The notes under the pieces were generated by a model. That model was not told where the DNA came from. It searched no databases and saw only the letters and a program-made list of their open reading frames with translations. Of a stretch of 64,000 nt of DNA, positions 25,325 through 33,270 are shown in pieces. A program made the position numbers and the translations under genes. Origin of the DNA: Paraprevotella xylaniphila YIT 11841. GTDB lineage: Bacteria; Bacteroidota; Bacteroidia; Bacteroidales; Bacteroidaceae. Each line of letters begins with the position of its first letter. Within the stretch, counting starts at the first letter, position 1. Where the stretch lies: the NCBI RefSeq assembly GCF_000205165.1, contig NZ_GL883887.1, positions 1 through 64,000 of the forward strand, read 5' to 3'.

Positions 25325-27682
25325 ATGAACAGAATCATATCCAAAACCCGCTTCTCCGAAAAAGTCTTCAAGTTCGAGATAGAAGCCCCGCTGATTGCCA
25401 AAGCCCGGAAAGCCGGCCATTTCGTCATCGTCCGCGTGGGCGAAAAAGGGGAACGCATGCCGCTGACCATAGCCGGTGCCGATCCGGCCAAAGGTACCAT
25501 TACCTTGGTGGTACAAGAAGTAGGACTTTCCTCCACCCGTCTGTGCCACCTGAATGAGGGGGACTATATCACCGACGTGGTCGGTCCGTTGGGCAAAGCC
25601 ACTCATATCGAGAAATTCGGCACGGTGGTATGTGCAGGAGGAGGAGTAGGCGTAGCCCCCATGCTTCCCATCATCGAAGCCCTGAAGGCAGCAGGCAACC
25701 GCGTGATTTCCGTGTTGGCCGGACGAAGCAAAGAACTGATTATCCTAGAAGACGAAGTACGCAAGAGCTCTGACGAGGTCATCATCATGACCGATGACGG
25801 CAGCTATGGCCGCAAAGGATTGGTGACCGAAGGCATAGAAAGTGTCATCCAACGTGAAAAGGTGGACAAATGTTTCGCCATCGGCCCGGCGGTCATGATG
25901 AAATTCTGCTGCCTGCTCACTAAGAAATACGGTATCCCGACTGACGTGTCACTGAATACCATCATGGTAGACGGCACGGGCATGTGCGGCGCCTGCCGCA
26001 TCTCCGTGGGTGGAAAGACACGCTTTGTCTGCGTGGACGGCCCCGAATTCGACGGCCATCAGGTCGATTTCGACGAGATGCTCAAGCGTATGGGTGCCTT
26101 TAAAAAGGAAGAGACGGAAGAGATGCAACGGTTTTCACAAGCATCCGGAAGCACGCCCGAAAGTACGGACTGCCAAGCAGAAAAAGCCTGTGCGGCCGAT
26201 GCTTCCCAAATGGATACCACGACTTCGCTCAGCGAGCTGACCGACCGTAATGCACCGTGGCGGCAAGAAATCCGGAAGGCCATGAAGCCGAAAGAACGCA
26301 CGGCCATCTCGCGTGTCGTCATGCCGGAACTCGATCCCGTGTACCGCGCTACCACGCGCACGGAAGAAGTGAATATCGGACTCAGCGCCGAGCAGGCCAT
26401 GACCGAAGCCCGACGCTGTCTGGACTGCGCCAACCCGACATGTATGCAAGGATGCCCGGTAAGCATCAACATCCCGTCGTTCATCAAGAACATCGAACGG
26501 GGCGAATTCCTCAACGCCGCCCGCGTGTTGAAGAGTACTTCCGCGCTCCCGGCTGTCTGCGGACGGGTTTGTCCGCAAGAAAAACAATGCGAAAGCCAGT
26601 GCATCCACCTGAAGATGAACGAACCGGCCGTGGCCATCGGTTATCTGGAACGCTTCGCTGCCGACTTCGAGCGTGAGAGCGGCATGATGTCCGTCCCCGA
26701 ATGTGCTCCGGCCAACGGTATCAAGGTGGCCGTCATCGGTTCGGGCCCCGCCGGACTTTCATTCGCCGGCGACATGGCCAAATACGGGTATGACGTGACG
26801 GTGTTCGAAGCCTTGCATGAAATCGGCGGCGTACTGAAATACGGTATTCCTGAGTTCCGCTTGCCCAACAAGATTGTGGACGTGGAGATTCAGAATCTGG
26901 AAAAAATCGGTGTGAAGTTCGAAAAGGACTGTCTCGTAGGCAAAACCATCAGCGTACAGGAATTGGAAAACGAGGGCTTCAAAGGCATCTTCGTAGGTTC
27001 CGGCGCAGGACTGCCTAACTTCATGGGCATTCCGGGCGAGAACAGCATCAACATCATGTCGAGCAACGAATACCTGACGCGCGTCAACCTTATGGACGCC
27101 TCCAACCCGGATACGGACACTCCCATCCATTTGGCCAAGAACGTCATGGTAGTGGGCGGTGGCAACACAGCCATGGACTCTTGCCGTACGGCCAAACGCC
27201 TGGGTGCGGAACGGGTGATGATTGTCTACCGCCGTTCGGAAGCCGAGATACCGGCCCGCCTCGAAGAAGTGAAGCACGCCAAAGAAGAGGGTATCGAGTT
27301 CCTCACCCTGCACAACCCGTTGGAATACATAGCCGACGAAAAGGGCGCGGTGAAGCAGGTGGTCTTGCAAAAGATGCAACTGGGCGAACCGGATGCTAGC
27401 GGACGTCGCAGTCCGGAACCGATACCGGGCGCCACGGAAACGTTGGACATCGACATGGCCATCGTAGCCGTGGGCGTATCCCCCAACCCGATTGTCCCCA
27501 CTTCCATCCAAGGTTTGGAGTTGGGGCGCAAGAATACCATCGTGGTGAACGAGGGCATGCAGACCAACATTCCCTGCATCTTTGCCGGAGGGGATATCGT
27601 GCGCGGCGGTGCCACCGTCATCCTCGCCATGGGCGACGGTCGTCATGCAGCCAGCAGCATGCATGAGTATTTGCAGAAATAA
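25325..27682 (+). CDS. Fused DHOD-B NAD-binding / NADPH glutamate synthase-like protein (NfnA-NfnB type)
   Basis: The 785-residue protein joins two flavoproteins. Residues 1 to about 280 are a PyrK-like FAD/NAD domain with GGGVGVAPMLPIIEAL and a [2Fe-2S] cluster site CGACRISVGGKTRFVCVDGPEF. A linker of about 40 residues leads to the GltD-like part, with cluster cysteines CLDCANPTCMQGCP and CGRVCPQEKQCESQC, FAD site GSGPAGLSFAGDMA and NADPH site VVGGGNTAMDSCRTAKRLGA. The two halves match the subunits of NfnAB, which couples NADH, NADPH and ferredoxin by bifurcation. In Bacteroidetes the fused form is common and usually labelled glutamate synthase. No large GltB subunit is nearby. Confidence 0.9.
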   Translation: MNRIISKTRFSEKVFKFEIEAPLIAKARKAGHFVIVRVGEKGERMPLTIAGADPAKGTITLVVQEVGLSSTRLCHLNEGDYITDVVGPLGKATHIEKFGTVVCAGGGVGVAPMLPIIEALKAAGNRVISVLAGRSKELIILEDEVRKSSDEVIIMTDDGSYGRKGLVTEGIESVIQREKVDKCFAIGPAVMMKFCCLLTKKYGIPTDVSLNTIMVDGTGMCGACRISVGGKTRFVCVDGPEFDGHQVDFDEMLKRMGAFKKEETEEMQRFSQASGSTPESTDCQAEKACAADASQMDTTTSLSELTDRNAPWRQEIRKAMKPKERTAISRVVMPELDPVYRATTRTEEVNIGLSAEQAMTEARRCLDCANPTCMQGCPVSINIPSFIKNIERGEFLNAARVLKSTSALPAVCGRVCPQEKQCESQCIHLKMNEPAVAIGYLERFAADFERESGMMSVPECAPANGIKVAVIGSGPAGLSFAGDMAKYGYDVTVFEALHEIGGVLKYGIPEFRLPNKIVDVEIQNLEKIGVKFEKDCLVGKTISVQELENEGFKGIFVGSGAGLPNFMGIPGENSINIMSSNEYLTRVNLMDASNPDTDTPIHLAKNVMVVGGGNTAMDSCRTAKRLGAERVMIVYRRSEAEIPARLEEVKHAKEEGIEFLTLHNPLEYIADEKGAVKQVVLQKMQLGEPDASGRRSPEPIPGATETLDIDMAIVAVGVSPNPIVPTSIQGLELGRKNTIVVNEGMQTNIPCIFAGGDIVRGGATVILAMGDGRHAASSMHEYLQK

Positions 27683-27701
27683 CCTGCATCACATCACATA
27701 C

Positions 27702-27742
27702 ATCAGCCCGTATGGACCGTGTGGTTCATACGGGCTGATTCG
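27702..27742 (+). terminator. Terminator after the fused flavoprotein gene
   Basis: A 13-bp perfect stem, ATCAGCCCGTATG (27702-27714) with CATACGGGCTGAT (27727-27739). It lies between convergent genes and may serve both. Confidence 0.75.
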
Positions 27743-27783
27743 TTAGCGCACCGTGCACAACGCCATCCTTCCCCATTTTGGCA

Positions 27784-28914
27784 TTACAAACCCAGTTCCC
27801 GCCTCAACCATTCCTCCATCACCGGATCCGGAATGACAACCTGACGTTTTTCCATCTCGATAAGTTCTTTCTTCAATAATGCCCGTTTTACGATGCTCAC
27901 ATTGGCCGACGAGCCCAATTTGTACTTCTGCAAAACGGCACGCGTAGTGAATTCCCTGTGCACACCCTCCAGTACGGCCCGCAAAAAATTCATCTGATAT
28001 GCAGTGAGGCTCTCTGTCTGCTTTTCGAACAGCGGCGTATTCTGGTCGATGATATCCTGATATGCCCCCTCGAAATCCTGTTCCGTGGCCGTCTCGTCTG
28101 TATGAATCCACACCAACCACGCCAACTGCTGCACATACGAAGAATGGTTGTCTACGGCCCGGCATATCTTCCCGGCCAACTCGGCGGAAATATGTTTGCC
28201 CGTAGCCTCAAAGCGTCCGCAAATATAATCGACCCAATCCTCCGTCCCGATTTTGGGCAAATATACCGTATCGCCGAACTTGTAAAAAGGAAGGCTCTTT
28301 TTCTCAAAAAGTTCATTCATAAGATGTTTCTTACTGCCGAACAGGCAATACGACACCGATTTCTGTAATTGCCAAACCGAACGCAAGCGTTTCTGAAAAG
28401 CCTTTGAATCTTTAAACTCGGCTATCTGTTGGAACTCGTCGATGCACACGACTACATCGATACCTTTTTTGTGCGCAATTTTTTCCGGAAGTTGCAGGAT
28501 ATCGTCCACATCGTCTGCCTTGGGATTGAGTTCCAACGAGATGGAAAAATCCGTCATAGGCTCCGTGCCCAACGAAATCTTAGGGCTGATCCGCGAAAGG
28601 AACAACCGGGCATTTTCCATCCACTCCTCCAGTTTGGAAGAAGTCTGTTTGAGCACAGCCGACGCGAAAGCATCGTAAAATTCCCGTTCGCTACGACAAG
28701 AAAAAATATCCAAATAGACTACTTTCAACGTATCAGACTGAGCCAAACGGCACACTTTACGGACCAAAGATGTCTTCCCCCAACGGCGCGGAGAAATCAA
28801 CACCGTATTCACACCATGCCGGAAGTTGGACAACAAACGAACTGTTTCCTTCTTGCGGTCGGTAAAATTGTCACCCGAAGTGGCCACACCAAAAACAAAT
28901 GGCTTATTTTCCAT
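27784..28914 (-). CDS. AAA ATPase, archaeal-type (Arch_ATPase-like)
   Basis: The product is about 376 residues. The Walker A loop sits in ISPRRWGKTSLVRKV and Walker B in DVVVCIDEFQQIAEF, followed by a sensor VSYCLFGSKKHLM and a C-terminal winged helix (KYKLGSSANVSIVKRALLKKELIE). The PRRxGKT form is typical of the Arch_ATPase/DUF234-like group common in Bacteroidetes, of unknown role. The start at 28914 (MENKPFVFG) is chosen over the first Met two codons before it. Confidence 0.82.
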   Translation of the reverse strand: MENKPFVFGVATSGDNFTDRKKETVRLLSNFRHGVNTVLISPRRWGKTSLVRKVCRLAQSDTLKVVYLDIFSCRSEREFYDAFASAVLKQTSSKLEEWMENARLFLSRISPKISLGTEPMTDFSISLELNPKADDVDDILQLPEKIAHKKGIDVVVCIDEFQQIAEFKDSKAFQKRLRSVWQLQKSVSYCLFGSKKHLMNELFEKKSLPFYKFGDTVYLPKIGTEDWVDYICGRFEATGKHISAELAGKICRAVDNHSSYVQQLAWLVWIHTDETATEQDFEGAYQDIIDQNTPLFEKQTESLTAYQMNFLRAVLEGVHREFTTRAVLQKYKLGSSANVSIVKRALLKKELIEMEKRQVVIPDPVMEEWLRRELGL

Positions 28915-29062
28915 AATCATCCTCTGTTTAACCCATCGCGAAGATAATGATTTTCCCGTTTAGTAACAACTTTATTACTAACAACCTTATTACAAATTGC
29001 ACAACCGGCAGCTTCAACCTCCTTTTTTCCGCCCACGCGGCACAAGCAGCCCTATATTTTCG

Positions 29063-29070
29063 TAACTTTG
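29063..29070 (+). promoter_or_regulatory. -7 box for the DUF486 gene
   Basis: TAACTTTG, 23 bp before the ATG at 29094, fits TAnnTTTG. Confidence 0.6.
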
Positions 29071-29093
29071 CGCCCGGAAAAAAGAAACGTAAA

Positions 29094-29459
29094 ATGAACG
29101 CAGTCTACACCATCTTGCTGCTCATCAGCAGCAACATTTTCATGACGTTGGCCTGGTACGGCCATCTGAAGTTGCAGCAAACGGGCGTATCGTCCCATTG
29201 GCCGCTTATCGGTGTCATCCTTTTCTCGTGGATGATTGCCTTCGCGGAATACTGTTGCCAAGTACCGGCCAACCGACTTGGCTTTGAAGGTAACGGTGGC
29301 CCTTTCAACCTGATGCAACTTAAAGTGATTCAGGAAGTCATCTCGCTCATCGTCTTCACGGTCATCGCCACCGTGATGTTCCAAGGGCAAGCTCTGCACT
29401 GGAACCATCTGGCCGCCTTCTTCTGCCTCGTGTTGGCCGTATATTTCGTATTCCTTTAA
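29094..29459 (+). CDS. DMT-type small membrane protein, DUF486
   Basis: The 121-residue protein has four transmembrane helices (TILLLISSNIFMTLAWYGHL..., WPLIGVILFSWMIAFAEYC, VISLIVFTVIATVMF, LAAFFCLVLAVYFVFL) and the DUF486 centre CQVPANRLGFEGNGGPFNLMQLKVIQE. The substrate is unknown. The frame is open upstream to 28947, but the -7 box lies inside that extension, so the internal ATG is used. Confidence 0.9.
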   Translation: MNAVYTILLLISSNIFMTLAWYGHLKLQQTGVSSHWPLIGVILFSWMIAFAEYCCQVPANRLGFEGNGGPFNLMQLKVIQEVISLIVFTVIATVMFQGQALHWNHLAAFFCLVLAVYFVFL

Positions 29460-29479
29460 CCACAAGCCCCCGTAAAAGC

Positions 29480-30208
29480 ATGCAACTCACGGAAGCACAA
29501 CTCTTGGAACGCCGTATCTGGCGGCATTTCAGCAAAGGACTGACCCAATACCATTTACTAGACGACGACGACCACATCCTGCTCGGTTTGTCCGGTGGCA
29601 AAGACTCGCTCGCCCTGCTCGACTTCATGGCACGCCGCGCCCGCATCCACCGGCCGAAACTCACCCTCACAGCCCTACACGTACGCATGACGAACATTGC
29701 CTACGAAAGCGACACGGCCTACCTGGAGGACTTCGCTGCCGCACGCGGCGTACGCCTTATCGTGCGCGAGACCTCGTTCGACCCAAGCACCGACACGCGC
29801 AAAAGCCCCTGCTTCCTTTGCTCTTGGAACCGCCGGAAGATGCTCTTCACCGTGGCGCAGGAACTGAGTTGCCACAAGATTGCGTTGGGCCACCATCAGG
29901 ATGACATACTGCACACGCTGCTGCTCAACCTTTCTTTCCAAGGCCAGTTCGGCACGATGCCCGTACGGTTGCAAATGCGCAAGTTCCCCATGACCATCAT
30001 CCGCCCGCTGTGCATGGTGCAGGAAAAAGACCTCGCAGCATGGGCGGAACTGCAAGGCTACCGCAAGCAAAAGAAGCTCTGCCCCTACGAGACCGATTCA
30101 CACCGCTCTGACATCAAACAAATATTCGGACAAATAGAACAACTGAACCCGGAGGCCCGTTACTCAATGTGGAACGCTATGGAGCAAGAAGGCAAGCTCA
30201 TGGAATAA
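29480..30208 (+). CDS. PP-loop tRNA-thiolation protein, TtcA family
   Basis: The 242-residue protein has the PP-loop LGLSGGKDSLALLDF and the CxxC site SPCFLCSWNRRKMLF, with LGHHQDDILHTLLLNL downstream. These are the marks of TtcA, which makes 2-thiocytidine in tRNA with an Fe-S cluster. TtcA-like proteins of Bacteroidetes are not always experimentally assigned. It is 20 bp after DUF486, likely co-transcribed, and ends in a terminator. Confidence 0.85.
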   Translation: MQLTEAQLLERRIWRHFSKGLTQYHLLDDDDHILLGLSGGKDSLALLDFMARRARIHRPKLTLTALHVRMTNIAYESDTAYLEDFAAARGVRLIVRETSFDPSTDTRKSPCFLCSWNRRKMLFTVAQELSCHKIALGHHQDDILHTLLLNLSFQGQFGTMPVRLQMRKFPMTIIRPLCMVQEKDLAAWAELQGYRKQKKLCPYETDSHRSDIKQIFGQIEQLNPEARYSMWNAMEQEGKLME

Positions 30209-30229
30209 ATCACTGACATACAATATGAT

Positions 30230-30268
30230 AAACAGCCATCCCCGACTAACCGGAGATGGCTGTTTCAT
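30230..30268 (+). terminator. Terminator of the TtcA-like gene
   Basis: AAACAGCCATC (30230-30240) pairs with GATGGCTGTTT (30255-30265). It is followed directly by the repeat array at 30269. Confidence 0.8.
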
Positions 30269-30356
30269 TCTGCGCCAAATGATTTTTCAATCTCCTGAGA
30301 TTGATTTTCCGTTCTGCGCCAAACGATTTTCAAATCTAAGGCGAACGATTTTCCAT
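30269..30356. repeat. 22-bp-unit intergenic repeat, copy B
   Basis: Four units of exactly 22 bp start at 30269, 30291, 30313 and 30335. Units 1 and 3 begin TCTGCGCCAAA(T/C)GATTTT, unit 2 has CTGAGATTGATTTTCCGT, and unit 4 is TCTAAGGCGAACGATTTT. TCAATCTC-CT-GAGATTGA (30287-30304) forms a tight hairpin. It lies between converging genes, right after a terminator. Confidence 0.9.
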
Positions 30357-30429
30357 CCCGTTTTCCACCTCATCCCACCCTGCGTTTTCCGCAAAAGCCA
30401 TCATCGAAAAACAGGACAAATCCTCCACG

Positions 30430-31419
30430 TCAACGCTGTTCCACCATACGGATGGTACCGTCCGCATTGTGGTAGAGCCGGTCCACACAAACGGAACGCA
30501 ACCATGGGTCTCCGGATAGCGCACTATTGTGGTAAAAGGCAAACCACTGGCCTTTGTACTGCACGATGGAACCATGGTTGGTAACCCCCGTTTCCGGACG
30601 GGTGGGCTGCATGTAAATGCCAATATGTTTCCACGGCCCGAGCGGATGGTCACTGATGGCGTAACGCATGCGGTTATATCCGGGCACGCCCTCCTGACCC
30701 GGTTCATGGTTGTCGGAATAGGAAAGGTAATACTTGCCATTGTATTTGTGAATCCACGCAGCCTCGTGAAAATCCACAAGCCCTTCCATGGTCCGCATCG
30801 CGCCGTCCAGTTCCATCATGTTATCCTTCAGCCGTCCGCCCTTGCACGTGCCGCCTCCACCGTTATAGATGTAAGCCTGTCCGTCGTCGTCCACAAACAC
30901 GCAAGGGTCGATGAGAGGATCCATCCCCTCAATGTACCCCTGCACGGTGAAGTTGGCAGCCGGTTCTTTGCTCGTGGCCACCCCTATTTTCCAACTCCAA
31001 TGCCAGTCCGTCTCACTCGGATGGGGAAAATAGAAATAATACGTGCCGTCTTTGTAAGCACAATCCGGAGCCCACATGAAGCCGCCCTCCTTACGCCCCC
31101 AAGGCACCTGCGAGGCACGGAGAATTTCTCCGTGGTCGGTCCAATGCACCATGTCGTCGGTGGAAAACACATGATACTGGTCCATCAGGTCGCAACCGCG
31201 AGCCGGTGCGATGTCATGGGAGGCATACACATACAAGCGTCCATCGGCCCAGACGTGGGCTGAAGGATCAGCCGTATAGATATGGCGGATAAACGGATTC
31301 GGTGCCAGGTTGTCTATCTTCTCTTTTCCTTTCCCGGCTTCACTTGTGACGGTGGAGTGGCGTTGCGCCACGCACGCCGTCAACAAAAGGGCACATACGC
31401 TCCATATACTCTTTTTCAT
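30430..31419 (-). CDS. GH43-family glycoside hydrolase lipoprotein, paralogue 1
   Basis: The 329-residue lipoprotein has the signal MKKSIWSVCALLLTAC. Expected GH43 residues are the base Asp in IYTADPSAHVWADGRLYVYASHD, the middle Asp near DPCVFVDDDGQAYIYNGGG and the acid Glu in GLVDFHEAAWIHKYNGKYYLSYSDN. GH43 enzymes release arabinose or xylose from plant polysaccharides. It follows a near copy at 31487 on the same strand. No SusC/SusD pair or regulator is in the window, so this is not a full polysaccharide-utilisation locus here. Confidence 0.88.
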   Translation of the reverse strand: MKKSIWSVCALLLTACVAQRHSTVTSEAGKGKEKIDNLAPNPFIRHIYTADPSAHVWADGRLYVYASHDIAPARGCDLMDQYHVFSTDDMVHWTDHGEILRASQVPWGRKEGGFMWAPDCAYKDGTYYFYFPHPSETDWHWSWKIGVATSKEPAANFTVQGYIEGMDPLIDPCVFVDDDGQAYIYNGGGGTCKGGRLKDNMMELDGAMRTMEGLVDFHEAAWIHKYNGKYYLSYSDNHEPGQEGVPGYNRMRYAISDHPLGPWKHIGIYMQPTRPETGVTNHGSIVQYKGQWFAFYHNSALSGDPWLRSVCVDRLYHNADGTIRMVEQR

Positions 31420-31486
31420 ACATTCATCTTTGTTTACAGTAAAACTTTATTTCCCAAAAAGCCACCGGACTCCACAAGTGTCCGTC

Positions 31487-32476
31487 TCACTTGCGCCGCT
31501 CTACCATACGGATGGTGCCGTCGGGATTGTAATACAAACGGTCCACGCAGACGGAACGCAGCGCGGGATTGCCGGACAAGGCTATGGAATGGTAAAAAGC
31601 AAACCATTCGCCCTTGTATTCCACGATGGAACCATGGTTGGTGAAACAGTCTGAACCGCCCATGTAAATGCCCATGTACTTCCACGGCCCGAGCGGATGG
31701 TCGCTCACGGCATAGCGCATGCGGTTATATCCCTCCTCGCCTTCTTGTCCAGGATTGTGATTGTCGGAATACGAAAGATAATACTTTCCGTTGTATTTAT
31801 GCACCCATGTAGCCTCATGGAAATCCACCAGTCCCTCCATGGCCTGCATCGTGCCGTCTATCTCCATCATGTTGTCCTTCAGCCGGCCGCCCTTGCACGT
31901 ACCGCCCCCGCCTTGGTATAAGTAAGCCTGTCCGTCGTCGTCCACAAACACGCAGGGGTCGATAATCGGGTCCAAGCCCTCGATATAGCCCCGCACGGTG
32001 AAATTGGCAGCCGGTTCCTTACTCGTAGCCACCCCTATTTTCCAACTGTCATTGGTATACGTCCCGCTGGGATGGGGAAAATAGAAATAATACGTGCCGT
32101 CCTTGTAGGCACAGTCCGGTGCCCACATGAAGCCGCCCTCCTTGCGTCCCCAAGGCACTTGCGAGGCGCGGAGAATCTCGCCGTGGTCAGTCCAGTGCAC
32201 CATGTCGTCGGTGGAAAACACATGATACTGGTCCATCAGGTCGCAACCGCGCGGCGGATTGATGTCATGGGAGGCATACACATACAAACGTCCGTCGGCC
32301 CAGACATGGGCAGAAGGATCGGCCGTATACATGTGACGGATAAACGGATTGGGAGCGAGGCTGTCGATCTGCACAGTCTCCTTTTGTTCGCGGTCTTTGC
32401 TGCCGTCCGATGCGGGACGGGAGGCGGTACAGCCCGCCCACAGCAAAGCGCATACTGCATAAACGCATTTTTTCAT
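31487..32476 (-). CDS. GH43-family glycoside hydrolase lipoprotein, paralogue 2
   Basis: The 329-residue lipoprotein (signal MKKCVYAVCALLWAGC) is nearly the same as the downstream gene from about residue 45 onward. Long blocks are identical, for example around DMVHWTDHGEILRASQVPWG. Differences cluster in the signal region, in the FPHP loop (GTYTNDS versus ETDWHWS) and near residue 285 (GGSDCF versus PTRPETGV). Both keep the catalytic Asp/Asp/Glu pattern. A recent tandem duplication with loop divergence is inferred. Confidence 0.88.
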   Translation of the reverse strand: MKKCVYAVCALLWAGCTASRPASDGSKDREQKETVQIDSLAPNPFIRHMYTADPSAHVWADGRLYVYASHDINPPRGCDLMDQYHVFSTDDMVHWTDHGEILRASQVPWGRKEGGFMWAPDCAYKDGTYYFYFPHPSGTYTNDSWKIGVATSKEPAANFTVRGYIEGLDPIIDPCVFVDDDGQAYLYQGGGGTCKGGRLKDNMMEIDGTMQAMEGLVDFHEATWVHKYNGKYYLSYSDNHNPGQEGEEGYNRMRYAVSDHPLGPWKYMGIYMGGSDCFTNHGSIVEYKGEWFAFYHSIALSGNPALRSVCVDRLYYNPDGTIRMVERRK

Positions 32477-32617
32477 AAATGTGGTTTGTTAGGTTGTTAA
32501 AACAAAAATCTTATCCTGCTCTTATCCCAAGCAAGGATGCCCGTTAGGGATTTTTCAAAACAAATTTATCGAAACAAGACTGCCCTGACAAGTTTCCGCT
32601 GCAAATTATGGCATCCC

Positions 32618-32650
32618 TTGCCGTAAATTGACGCATTATTGCTATTTTTG
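32618..32650 (+). promoter_or_regulatory. Promoter of the DnaQ-like exonuclease gene
   Basis: TTGC (32618-32621), 21 bp, TATTTTTG (32643-32650), 31 bp before the ATG. Confidence 0.6.
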
Positions 32651-32681
32651 CAATCAAACGTACACTTCCGCGCACTACGAC

Positions 32682-33176
32682 ATGAACGACTTTGCCGCCA
32701 TAGATTTCGAGACCGCCAACGGGCAACGTTCCAGCATTTGCAGCGTGGGGCTCGTGGTGGTCCGCAACCGGGAAATTACCATCCGACACTACCGTCTGGT
32801 ACGCCCCTATCCCAATTACTATAACTATTGGAACACACAGGTTCACGGGCTTTCCTTTCAGGATACGGCCCACGCCGCCCCTTTCCCGGAGGTATGGCGC
32901 GAAATCATACCCTTGATTGAAGGTTTGCCCTTGGTGGCCCACAACCGCCCGTTTGACGAAGGATGCCTGAAAGCCGCCTTCCAAGCCTATGGCATGGAAT
33001 ACCCCGGTTACCCGTTCCATTGCACCCTCCGCGCTTCCCGTCTTGCATTCGGCCGGGACTTGCCCAACCATCAACTGCAAACAGTAGCCCTCCGCTGCGG
33101 ATACGACCTGACGCAGCACCATCATGCCTTGGCCGACGCAGAAGCATGCGCCCGGATTGCCCTAAAAATCCTGTGA
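32682..33176 (+). CDS. 3'-5' exonuclease, DnaQ-like (DEDDh)
   Basis: The 164-residue exonuclease has FAAIDFETANGQRSSICSVGLV (motif I, DFE), PLVAHNRPFDEGCLKAAF (motif II) and HHHALADAEACARIAL (motif III, HxxxxD), as in DNA polymerase III epsilon-like proteins. It has no polymerase-binding tail. The frame is open to 32628, but the ATG at 32682 follows the promoter and starts the domain. It stands alone. Confidence 0.9.
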   Translation: MNDFAAIDFETANGQRSSICSVGLVVVRNREITIRHYRLVRPYPNYYNYWNTQVHGLSFQDTAHAAPFPEVWREIIPLIEGLPLVAHNRPFDEGCLKAAFQAYGMEYPGYPFHCTLRASRLAFGRDLPNHQLQTVALRCGYDLTQHHHALADAEACARIALKIL

Positions 33177-33202
33177 CGGCCGCTCCGGCTACTGTACCAA
33201 AA

Positions 33203-33243
33203 AGACCGTCCCTGCACAGAAAGCATCCGTACAGGGACAGTCC
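33203..33243 (-). terminator. Terminator of the efflux operon
   Basis: GTCCCTG (33208-33214) pairs with CAGGGAC (33232-33238), with extra outer pairs. On the minus strand the stem is followed by TTTTT. Confidence 0.75.
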
Positions 33244-33270
33244 CGGAAAATGAAAAACAGTTATATCTTA

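Noticed and set aside
30269-30356. The 22-bp array as a terminator of the GH43 genes
   Set aside because: No stem with a T run faces the minus-strand genes. The real terminator for the plus-strand gene is just before the array.
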